Origin: Lachnospiraceae bacterium
Lineage (GTDB): Bacteria > Bacillota_A > Clostridia > Lachnospirales > Lachnospiraceae
Direction of reading: 5' to 3'
NCBI GenBank assembly: GCA_017652545.1
Contig: JAGCAV010000022.1
Coordinates: forward strand, 1 to 8,050
Length of the DNA stretch: 8,050 nt
Below the pieces are notes generated by a model that saw only the letters and a list, made by a program, of their open reading frames with translations, was not told where the DNA came from and made no database searches. Positions 1 to 6,900 of the stretch are shown in pieces (the first letter of the stretch is position 1; the number at the start of each line of letters is the position of its first letter). Position numbers and translations under genes: made by a program.

Positions 1-75
1 GCCCAGACAAAGAAACAGATCGCGGAAGAGAACGCCGCCGAAGAGGCAGCGAAGGCGAAAGGAGGGAAGAAGTAA
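1..75 (+). CDS. dctQ: C-terminal tail of an upstream protein, probable TRAP transporter small permease (partial)
   Basis: An open frame enters from the left edge and stops at TAA 73-75. Its 24 visible residues are rich in Ala, Glu and Lys, as expected for a cytoplasmic tail after the last membrane helix. The frame overlaps the start of the next gene by one base (TAATG), which implies translational coupling. The identity as the small (DctQ-type) permease is inferred only from position: in tripartite TRAP transporters the small permease gene commonly lies directly before the large permease gene. The visible residues themselves are not diagnostic. Confidence 0.6.
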   Translation, partial: AQTKKQIAEENAAEEAAKAKGGKK

Positions 76-1355
76 TGAGTATTTTCATCCTGATCGTATT
101 CATGATTCTGATGCTGCTCGGCATCCCTGTTGCCGTTGCCCTTGGCGTGGCCAGCATAGCCGCGATCCTGGTATTTGACATCTCCACGATCGCCTCCGCT
201 GTCAAGCTGATGTATTCATCCATGAACAGCTTCGTCATGGTGGCGGTCCCGCTGTTTTTTCTGGCAGGCGTACTGATGGAAAAGGGCGGCGTGGCCCAGA
301 AGATCTTTGATTTCTGCGAAGACATCGTCGGCTGGATCGCCGGCGGCCTGGGACATGTGAACATCCTGACCAGCATCCTGTTCGCAGGCATGAGCGGTTC
401 CTCCGTGGCAGACGTGGCTTCCATCGGCGCCCTGTGTGCCAACGCCATGATCCGTTCCGGATATCCGGCACCCTATGCCTGGGGCACGACCCTGGCAAGT
501 TCCATGCTCGCGACAGTCATTCCGCCTTCCATCCTGATGGTCGTGGCGGCAGCCGTGGCGCAGGTCTCCATGGGCAAAGCCCTGTTCGCCGGCATTATCC
601 CCGGCGTGATGCTGGGCCTGATCATGATGATCTACAACTACATCTACTGCAAAAGGCATAAGATCGGACATGTCATCCCGTTTGACCGTAAGAAACTGGG
701 GAAGAGTTTTCTGTCATCGCTTCCGGCACTGCTGGTGCCTGTGATTCTGCTGGGCGGCATGTACACCGGTTACTTCACCTCCACCGAAGCGGCAGCCATC
801 TGCGTGCTCTACACCCTGATCGTTTCCATGTTCATTTACAGGAAAATGAAGGTCAGGGAACTGCCCGAAGTCTTCATGCAGGTCGCCAAGAACACCGGTA
901 CGGTGCTGTTTGTCGCGATCACGGCCAAGCCGGCCGGACAGCTGTTCACGCTGGACGGTTTCCCGGAGCAGGTCGCCAGGAGCATCACCGGCATCTCCTC
1001 CAACGCTGTCGTGGTCATGCTGCTGATCTTCCTTCTGCTGTGTGTGATCGGTATGTTCATGGACGCGACGGCTGCGATCTACATCTTCATGCCGATCCTG
1101 CTGCCGACAGCGACTTCGGTTGGTGTTGACCCGCTGTTCTTCGTGGTGTTCATGGTCATTGCGCTGGCCTTCGGTCTGATCACGCCGCCTGTGGGCGTGT
1201 GCCTGTACGCGGCCATCAATGTATCGGGCCTGACCATGGAGAAGATCTCAAAAGGCCTTGTCCCATGGCTGATCCTGCTGTTTGTGGCTCTTATGCTGTT
1301 TATCCTTTTCCCGCAGACGATCACGGTACCGATCGGTATGCTGTTTCCGGCATAA
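75..1355 (+). CDS. dctM: TRAP transporter large permease, DctM family
   Basis: This is the membrane subunit that carries out sodium-coupled uptake of an organic acid delivered by an extracytoplasmic binding protein (TRAP type, DctP/Q/M). The 426 residues match the usual family length and are almost entirely hydrophobic, with about eleven to twelve helices. Family signatures visible include GMSGSSVAD at residues 105-113, VIPPSI at 149-154 region, a GYFTSTEAAAI segment near 232-242, and GLITPPVG at 367-374, which is the repeat-related re-entrant hairpin motif. The start is the ATG at 75. It has AGGAGGG at 60-66 with a good spacer and overlaps the upstream stop by one base. The substrate cannot be told from this subunit, and the binding protein gene lies outside the window. 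No clear plus-strand terminator follows: the hairpin downstream has its T-tract on the opposite strand. Confidence 0.95.
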   Translation: MSIFILIVFMILMLLGIPVAVALGVASIAAILVFDISTIASAVKLMYSSMNSFVMVAVPLFFLAGVLMEKGGVAQKIFDFCEDIVGWIAGGLGHVNILTSILFAGMSGSSVADVASIGALCANAMIRSGYPAPYAWGTTLASSMLATVIPPSILMVVAAAVAQVSMGKALFAGIIPGVMLGLIMMIYNYIYCKRHKIGHVIPFDRKKLGKSFLSSLPALLVPVILLGGMYTGYFTSTEAAAICVLYTLIVSMFIYRKMKVRELPEVFMQVAKNTGTVLFVAITAKPAGQLFTLDGFPEQVARSITGISSNAVVVMLLIFLLLCVIGMFMDATAAIYIFMPILLPTATSVGVDPLFFVVFMVIALAFGLITPPVGVCLYAAINVSGLTMEKISKGLVPWLILLFVALMLFILFPQTITVPIGMLFPA

Positions 1356-1389
1356 AAAACATGGGGACGTTTGATCCAAACGTCCCCAT
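1353..1389 (-). terminator. Intrinsic terminator of the kdpE-like gene
   Basis: A perfect 12-bp inverted repeat (ATGGGGACGTTT at 1361-1372, AAACGTCCCCAT at 1378-1389) with a 5-nt loop lies 12 bp beyond the minus-strand stop codon at 1402. Read on the minus strand it is followed, after one G, by a run of six T (complement of 1354-1359), the classic Rho-independent form. On the plus strand the stem is preceded by A and followed by AACTCACATA with no T-tract, so it should stop dctM transcripts less well. The T-tract overlaps the dctM stop codon. Confidence 0.88.
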
Positions 1390-1401
1390 AACTCACATAA
1401 C

Positions 1402-2106
1402 TCATTCCGCCGCCAGCCGGTACCCTACTCCCACTTCGGTGAACAGGTAGTCCGGTCTGGCGGGATTTTTTTCGATCTTCCTCCGGATATTTGCCATATT
1501 CACCCGGAGGATCTGGTTGTTCCGGCCTGCTCTCGGTCCCCACAGTTCCTTCATAAGAAAATCGTATGTCAGCACCTTTCCGCTGTATCTGCCCAGGAGC
1601 TCAACGATCCGGTACTCCACCATTGTCAGTCCCACATCCTTCCCGTCCAGCAGGACCCTGTGACCGTTATAGTCAATGGTCAGGCTGCGCACTGTCAGTG
1701 TTCCCCTGGTGATGATCTCTTCACTTCCCCCGGCATTCCTGGCATGCCGGAGCGCTGTCCGCACCCTCGCAAGAAACTCCTCCGTCCCGAATGGTTTGCA
1801 TATATAGTCGTCGGCACCTGCATCCAGTGCCTCCACTTTGTCCTTCTCCATGGTTCTTGCCGAAACCACCAGCACCGGTACACCGGACCAGCCGCGGAGC
1901 TTTTTCAGGATATCCATTCCATCCATGTCAGGAAGCCCAAGGTCCAGAACGATCAGGTTTGGGCAGTGGGATTCGATCATCCAGAAAGCGTCTTCCCCGC
2001 TTCCGGCAGTAAGTGCCTTGTATCCGTTCTGTTTGAGAACAGAGGTCATAAACCTGCATATGCTGTCCTCATCTTCCACGATCAGAATTGTATCTTTGAT
2101 CACCAT
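1402..2106 (-). CDS. kdpE: KdpE-like response regulator, OmpR/PhoB family
   Basis: This is a cytoplasmic transcription factor phosphorylated by the kinase encoded just upstream. With the ATG at 2106 it has 234 residues, close to the usual KdpE length. Residues 5-118 form a receiver domain with acidic pocket E11/D12, phosphoacceptor D55 (in VLDLGLPDMDG), S82 and K104. Residues about 135-232 are a winged-helix DNA-binding domain. The stretches around ALDAGADDYICKPFG, GKVLTY, LWGP and NPARPDY, and the final VGVGYRL, are typical of KdpE within the family. The start is uncertain. A longer frame begins with GTG at 2154, but homology to the usual beginning (a short lead into ILIVEDE) favours ATG 2106, and only a weak GGGA precedes it. 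A small hairpin (2122-2138) lies between the kinase stop and this ATG. The gene is in an operon with the kinase and ends at a strong terminator. Confidence 0.92.
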   Translation of the reverse strand: MVIKDTILIVEDEDSICRFMTSVLKQNGYKALTAGSGEDAFWMIESHCPNLIVLDLGLPDMDGMDILKKLRGWSGVPVLVVSARTMEKDKVEALDAGADDYICKPFGTEEFLARVRTALRHARNAGGSEEIITRGTLTVRSLTIDYNGHRVLLDGKDVGLTMVEYRIVELLGRYSGKVLTYDFLMKELWGPRAGRNNQILRVNMANIRRKIEKNPARPDYLFTEVGVGYRLAAE

Positions 2107-2163
2107 TTTTATCCCATTTCCGGCAGCGTACACCTGCCTTCTCTTACTTATCACTGTGATGTT

Positions 2164-3243
2164 TCAGGTCAGAGGGAGAGAAAAAGTCACTTCTGTACCC
2201 GTCAGATCACTGTGCAGGTCCATTGTCCCGTGATGAGCCCGGATGATGGCACTGCAGACCCTCAGGCCCAGGCCCATGTTCCTCTTCCCGCTGCCGTCGG
2301 CCCCGATCTCCGGCCTGAGTACGCCCTTCTGAAAATCCTGCAGCAATTCATCGGGCATGCCCTTCCCGTTATCCCTCACCGAGAATATCGCCCGGCTTCC
2401 GGCGGCATCTGTCTTCTCTGCGGCGCTGATCCAGATCGTATCGGCTGTCTCTCCGTGAATAACGGAATTTTCAGCAAGATTGAAAAGAACCTGCTCGATC
2501 AGGATCGGATCCATCGATACAAAAAGGGGTGTCCGTGGAACCATGATCTCGAGCCGTATACCGGGATAAGCCTTCTGCAGTTTCTCCGAGACTTCCCCGA
2601 TGATCTCCTCCGCAGCCCATGGTTCCTTTTTTATTTCCTGCTCCCGATCGATCTTTGTGATCAGAAGCAGGTTTTCCACCATACGAAGCAGCCACTGTGC
2701 TTCCTGGTTGACATCTGACAGCAGTTCCCGGGCTTCTTCCCTGCTCATCTCCTCATTTTCAAGCACCGCGGAGGTGGACCCGATGATCGATGTCAGCGGT
2801 GTCCGTATGTCATGAGATACAGAGCGGAGGAGATCGGATCGGATCTTCTCCCGCTCATTCTCCGACTGCAGAAGATCCCGCTGCTTGGCACGGGTTGTCA
2901 GCGTGCCGGTAATCAGGGAAACAATCAGAAGCGTCAGAAACGTGATCGGATATCCTGCAATGGAAAAATTCACTTCCAGGTAGGGATATGTAAAAAAGAA
3001 ATTCACACAGATGACCCCCAGCAGGGATGCCGCCACCCCATAGCCGTATCCCCGGGTAAATCTGGAAACCAGAAGTACGGCCAGCACAAAAACCGGAGAC
3101 GCATAGGCAGCCATGCCCTCTGACTTCCTGTAAAAAGAGCAGATCAGCACGGCACCCGCAAATATACCCAGAAAAATGAGCATGTTCCATACAAACTGCA
3201 TGCCCCGTCCATATTTGTTTTTTTTCATATAGCCAATTTCCAC
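2164..3243 (-). CDS. kdpD: KdpD-like membrane sensor histidine kinase, short form
   Basis: The product is a membrane-bound sensor kinase that should phosphorylate the regulator encoded downstream. Its 359 residues comprise about four membrane helices (roughly 17-36, 44-61, 66-84 and 98-116) resembling the KdpD DUF4118 module. A HisKA domain follows with phosphoacceptor H144 in SVSHDIRTPL, then an ATPase domain with N-box (N255/N259 in FNLAENS), G1 box DNGKGMPDE at 291-299 and G2 box GLGL at 324-327. Classical KdpD is about 900 residues and has an N-terminal Walker-A KdpD domain and a universal-stress-type domain. Both are absent here, and the gene is not broken: it starts with its own promoter and ribosome binding site. 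The start is GTG 3243, preceded by AGGAGG with a 6-nt spacer. An in-frame ATG at 3228 lacks such a site. The kinase assignment is secure; a role in potassium sensing is inference only. Confidence 0.92.
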   Translation of the reverse strand: MEIGYMKKNKYGRGMQFVWNMLIFLGIFAGAVLICSFYRKSEGMAAYASPVFVLAVLLVSRFTRGYGYGVAASLLGVICVNFFFTYPYLEVNFSIAGYPITFLTLLIVSLITGTLTTRAKQRDLLQSENEREKIRSDLLRSVSHDIRTPLTSIIGSTSAVLENEEMSREEARELLSDVNQEAQWLLRMVENLLLITKIDREQEIKKEPWAAEEIIGEVSEKLQKAYPGIRLEIMVPRTPLFVSMDPILIEQVLFNLAENSVIHGETADTIWISAAEKTDAAGSRAIFSVRDNGKGMPDELLQDFQKGVLRPEIGADGSGKRNMGLGLRVCSAIIRAHHGTMDLHSDLTGTEVTFSLPLT

Positions 3244-3264
3244 TGCTCTCCTCCTGTCCGGTTC

Positions 3265-3309
3265 ATTATATCTGAAACCTCTGTTAAGGCCCTGTTAAGA
3301 TTTCGTTCA
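3265..3309 (-). promoter_or_regulatory. Promoter of the kinase/regulator operon with 11-bp direct-repeat operator
   Basis: On the minus strand a perfect -10 box TATAAT (3270-3265) lies 11 bp downstream of TTAACA (3287-3282). A second TTAACA (3298-3293) and a degenerate TGAACG (3309-3304) continue upstream at exactly 11-bp pitch. No -35 box with 16-18 bp spacing is visible. TTAACA-N5-TTAACA is the arrangement known for Bacillus PhoP boxes, and 11-bp direct repeats are general for OmpR/PhoB-family regulators bound head to tail. The predicted transcript would begin near 3258, giving a leader of only about 15 nt that contains the AGGAGG. Binding by the encoded regulator (autoregulation) is inferred. 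Confidence 0.72.
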
Positions 3310-3354
3310 TGTCTGCAGGGTCTTCAGAACTGTACTCCGTTTCTTATCGCCGTC

Positions 3355-3408
3355 TTAACAGACCGTCCTCATGCCTGAACACCGTGTTAACAGGCGGCCG
3401 CATATAAT
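3355..3408 (+). promoter_or_regulatory. Promoter of the small-membrane-protein operon with matching operator
   Basis: A perfect -10 box TATAAT (3403-3408) lies 10 bp downstream of TTAACA (3387-3392). TGAACA (3376-3381) is 11 bp further up and another TTAACA lies at 3355-3360, with a poor half-site (TCCTCA) at 3366-3371 between them. There is no good -35 hexamer at normal spacing, which suggests an activator-dependent promoter. The layout mirrors that of the divergent kinase promoter, so one regulator likely serves both. Transcription would begin near 3415. Confidence 0.7.
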
Positions 3409-3410
3409 AA

Positions 3411-3442
3411 AGCCAGGATCAGCATTCACACTGATCCTGGCT
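3411..3442 (+). promoter_or_regulatory. Perfect 12-bp inverted repeat at the predicted transcript start
   Basis: AGCCAGGATCAG (3411-3422) is exactly complementary to CTGATCCTGGCT (3431-3442) around an 8-nt loop. It begins 3 bp after the -10 box, so it spans the predicted start site. It could be a 5'-terminal stem-loop of the mRNA or a DNA operator for a dimeric repressor. No T-tract follows, so it is not a standard intrinsic terminator. Confidence 0.7.
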
Positions 3443-3449
3443 TGTGGCT

Positions 3450-3492
3450 GGCGCAGTCGGGAGATCCTTACCACCCTCTTCCCGTCTGCGCC
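3450..3492 (+). promoter_or_regulatory. Second leader hairpin upstream of the small-protein operon
   Basis: GGCGCAG (3450-3456) pairs with CTGCGCC (3486-3492). After a T-T mismatch, CGGGA (3458-3462) pairs with TCCCG (3480-3484), and a G-T pair is possible above that; the loop is about 15 nt. Together with the preceding hairpin it forms a structured leader of about 117 nt ahead of the ribosome binding site at 3518-3522. GCAGTC (3453-3458) could instead pair with GACTGC (3494-3499), excluding the main stem. I do not recognise a known riboswitch class. Confidence 0.6.
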
Positions 3493-3531
3493 GGACTGCA
3501 CCATGTAAATTGAAAACGGAGGAAATAAACC

Positions 3532-3714
3532 ATGCTGATGGATATCGCAGCTTACATCTGTATTGTCATCGTCCTGAGTGTAATGGCCGCCATGAAGATC
3601 TGCAGCTCACATGAAAAAAAGCGCCCTTTAAGAGAATCCGGAGGCAGACATCATACCCGGGAAGGGCAGGATTACAGCAATCACAGATCTGACATCAAAG
3701 GAGGACAGAAATGA
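3532..3714 (+). CDS. Small single-pass membrane protein, unknown function
   Basis: This encodes 60 residues. One hydrophobic helix spans about residues 5-24, followed by a strongly polar tail (25-60) rich in Lys, Arg, His, Glu and Gly; a Cys at 10 and another at 24 flank or lie in the helix. A clear GGAGG (3518-3522) precedes the ATG at 3532 by 9 nt. The ATG at 3538 would be too far away. The stop overlaps the next start as ATGA (3711-3714), which indicates translational coupling and supports this as a real gene. It is the first gene of an operon divergent from the KdpD/KdpE-like genes. I do not recognise a family. It does not resemble KdpF beyond being small with one helix. A regulatory or accessory role to its partner is possible but not shown. 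Confidence 0.72.
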   Translation: MLMDIAAYICIVIVLSVMAAMKICSSHEKKRPLRESGGRHHTREGQDYSNHRSDIKGGQK

Positions 3715-3986
3715 CACATCCGGAAAAAGATACAGACAAATCAAAAACACTCATCGCCCTGGGCTGTATTGTTCTTGCGGCAGCAGGCCTGGTCCTGGGG
3801 TTTCTCTTCCCCGTCCCGCTGGGCGGCACCTTCAGTATCGGCACCCTTCTGGCGCTGATTGCCTTTCTGCTCTCTCTCAGCGCCGTAAAAGACCGGGGCA
3901 GCAACATGACTGCCATTCTGGCCCTCTTCACTGCTTTCGTATCCATGTCGGTTTCCATCTTCTTCAGCGGGATGGCCGCCGGCTGA
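3711..3986 (+). CDS. Small three-helix membrane protein, unknown function
   Basis: This encodes 91 residues. A short charged, Lys/Asp-rich N-terminus (1-12) precedes three hydrophobic segments at about 14-34, 41-58 and 66-86. The only charged loop, VKDRGSN, lies between the second and third helices. GGAGG at 3700-3704, 6 nt before the ATG, is an excellent ribosome binding site, and the gene overlaps the preceding one by 4 bp. No catalytic motif, metal site or transporter signature is visible, so I do not assign a function. Being in the only operon that shares the repeat operator with the kinase/regulator genes, it is the most likely local target of that system. It ends 7 bp from the stop of the convergent c-di-GMP gene, with no terminator seen between them. 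Confidence 0.82.
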   Translation: MTHPEKDTDKSKTLIALGCIVLAAAGLVLGFLFPVPLGGTFSIGTLLALIAFLLSLSAVKDRGSNMTAILALFTAFVSMSVSIFFSGMAAG

Positions 3987-3993
3987 TTACCCC

Positions 3994-6900
3994 TCAGGCT
4001 TCTCCCTGATAGATCCTGCACCCCTTACGTCCGGCTTCCTTCACCTGGTACAGGGCAAAATCCGCATCATGGAAGATGTCTCCCTTCGGATTCTCCCTGT
4101 CTGAAAATGCCACACCGACACTGAGAGAGACCGGCGGAAGGTCATCCTTCGGATGCTGCAGAAGGTCATTGGCCCGGTTGATCTTATTCATGACCAGCTG
4201 ACCCATGGAACTGTTCACACGGGTCATGACCACCGCAAATTCATCCCCGCCGATCCGGCAGAGGATATCCACGGAACGGAAGCTGCTGCGCAGGATATCG
4301 GCCACCCGTTTCAGGACACGGTCCCCGGACGCATGCCCGTAAGTGTCATTGACCTCCTTGAAGTGATCGACGTCGATCAGGATCAGTGCCAGATGCTCCT
4401 TATCCGCGTTCTCCATCAGCAGATCATACGCGCCGCGGTTGAGCAGGCCGGTCAGCGCGTCATGGGAAGCCTCGTGGCTGAGCCGCTCTCTCGCTTCCAT
4501 ATTTTCTTTCAGGATCCGGTTATATGTCCGGGTCACGAAACGCAGCTCTTCCACACCGGTCGGCGGAATCATCTCCTGATCCTGCATCTTCAGGACCATG
4601 TTTGTGAGCGGTTTGCGGACCATCAGGGTAATGATCGTCACGATCGCCAGGACGATCAGCAGGAAAAAGATGGTCGTCCCCGTCTGGATGTTGACCAGAA
4701 GGGCCAGCTGGGAAGAGGCTTTCTCCAGTTCCTGGCTGGAAGAACCGATCAGTGCCTGGGTGCACAGGCCGACATTCTCCCGTATCTTGTCCTTATAATG
4801 CACGTAGCCGTTTCCGAAAACCAGGGTCCGCGCCTGCTCCAGCAGCTCCGCTTCCGACATTTTTGCCTCTTCGGCTGTGAGCCGGATGCTGCTGATCTCT
4901 TCCGGTATCTGCGCGGGATCGTAATCCCCTGCTTCCACAACAAGCCGCATCGCCTGGTTTTCAATGAGTACCAGCTCATTGGACAGCTCCAGCGCACTGC
5001 CCAGACTTGTCAGCGCACTTGAATCGGTTCCCTCAAGCAGCATCTCGAGTTCGTCCACAGCATTGTCCCTGCGCCTGGTGACCTTCACCTCCTCAAAAAA
5101 GTCCTTCAGGTACTCCAGCTCGCCGGTCACCACAAAGCAGCGTACCCGGTCCGTCATATAATCAGAAGCGATCTCCAGATCAGTCGCGGCCTGCTGGGCC
5201 AGAATATAGCGGTCGCTGGCCTTTTCCATCCGCTGATAGCCCCTTGTGACGGATACATCCAGGATCAGAATGGCAGCTGCAGCCATCACGGCCAGGATCA
5301 CCGAGAAGATCGACATTGTCCGCAGCTGAATACCCGTATGCTCTTTTACCTCTTTTCCGGCAGGCACGGATGCATCTTTATCCTTCTGCCCGTCCTCCTG
5401 TGCCGCTTCCGTTCTCCTGTTCAGTACGCTGAGCTTCGCCTCCCGTGCCTTGAGTTCACCTGAACTGTCCGGCATGTCCGGTTTATTTGTCTCCTTTTCT
5501 TTTTTCTCTGCCAGGGCAGCCAGATCCGCTTCCTTTCTCTGCAGGATGAACGGTTCAAATTCTTCTGCAGGCACCGGCTTTGAAAAGAAATAACCCTGCA
5601 CCAGGTCGCAGCCCAGTGTTTTGAGGGCATGCAGCTGCTGCTCTGTTTCGACGCCTTCTGCGATCACGGGAACAGACAGGTAATCCGACAGACCGATGAT
5701 CACCTCAAGCATATGGGCATTCCCGCCCTCCCTGAAGGCATCACGGATAAACTGCATATCCAGCTTCAGGGCATCGATCGGAAGATTCGAGATCATGTTC
5801 AGGGAAGAGTATCCTGTACCGAAGTCGTCCATCTCGATCCTGAAATCCATGCTGCGCAGCTTCTCGACCGTGGCGATGATCTGTGCAGAATCCTCCGTGT
5901 AGGCGGATTCGGTCACCTCCAGCAGCATATCTTTGCCCGATATGCCGTATTCCGACAGAATCCCCTTCAGCGTGTCCGGCAGGAGGGGGTCATACATATC
6001 GATCCGGGATACATTGACCGAGACAGGAATGTGATACCGGAGTCTTTCCTTCCATTCCCTGATCTGCCTGGCCGTCTCCCGCCATACATACAGGTCAAGC
6101 TTCTGAATCAGGCCGTTCTCCTCAAACAGCGGAATAAAGATCCCCGGGCTGATGATGCCAAGTTCCGGATGCATCCAGCGCACGAGCGCTTCCGCGCTTG
6201 CCAGGACCGGCGTGTCCGGACGGACATCAAATTTGGGCTGATAATATACTTTGAACTGGTTTTCCTCGATTGCGGCAGGAAAATCCTCGATCAGCTGTTC
6301 CGCATACAGCTGCTGCTCATGCAGCCTGTTGTCATAGATCCCGACAGTCCTGGTAAAGCTTCCCCTCACGGTGTCCGCTGCCATCTTCGCACGGTCAAAC
6401 CGGCGCTCGATGTCGATCGTCCTGTCCACATGCGAATAGACGCCCATGCGGAGCCGGACACGGTTTCCGGTATCCTCCCCGTCGCTCAGGCTGACCGAAG
6501 CGTTCTCCAGAATCTCCTGATAGTCTTCCCGGTGAGGACAGTAGATCATGAAGGCATCCGCTTCCCTGCGGCAGGCAAGTCCGTCAGACTGGTTCACCAC
6601 TTCCCGGACCTGCTCCCCGATCCTGCAAAGCACCTCATCCCCGTACGCTTTTCCGTACCGTTCATTGATCATCCGGAAATGGTTGACATCCACCAGGATG
6701 GCATCCATATCCATATCCTTATGACGCTGATCGAACAGCTCGGCATACCGGTAGAAGAATTCCCTGGTATAAAGTCCCGTCAGTTCGTCCCGCTCGGTCG
6801 ACCGGATGGTCTCTCTGTCCTCCGAAAGTTCGATGGTCCGTTTCACCCTGGCCTGGATCACACCGCTGAGAGGATATGGCTTCGGAATAAAATCGATCGC

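Noticed and set aside
1361..1389. Hairpin as the terminator of dctM
   Set aside because: The stem is perfect, but on the plus strand it is followed by AACTCACATA rather than a T-tract. The T-run is on the minus strand, so it is assigned to the kdpE-like gene. A partial bidirectional effect is possible.
1660..2718. Plus-strand open frame of 352 codons
   Set aside because: It runs antisense across both the response-regulator and kinase genes, whose motifs are unambiguous. The translation shows no domain.
3411..3442. Hairpin as an intrinsic terminator or attenuator
   Set aside because: No T-tract follows (TGTGGCTGG), and it lies at the predicted transcript start, where termination would make no sense.
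3411..3531. Known riboswitch in the leader of the small-protein operon
   Set aside because: I looked for the conserved cores of c-di-GMP, ydaO (c-di-AMP), mini-ykkC and yybP-ykoY elements and saw none. Only the two stems can be supported.
3532..3714. The 60-residue protein as KdpF
   Set aside because: KdpF is about 30 residues with no long charged tail, and no kdpA follows. Small size and one helix are not enough.
4153..5022. Plus-strand open frame of 289 codons
   Set aside because: It is antisense to the C-terminal GGDEF and sensor region of the large gene, with a His/Gln-rich low-information translation and no ribosome binding site.
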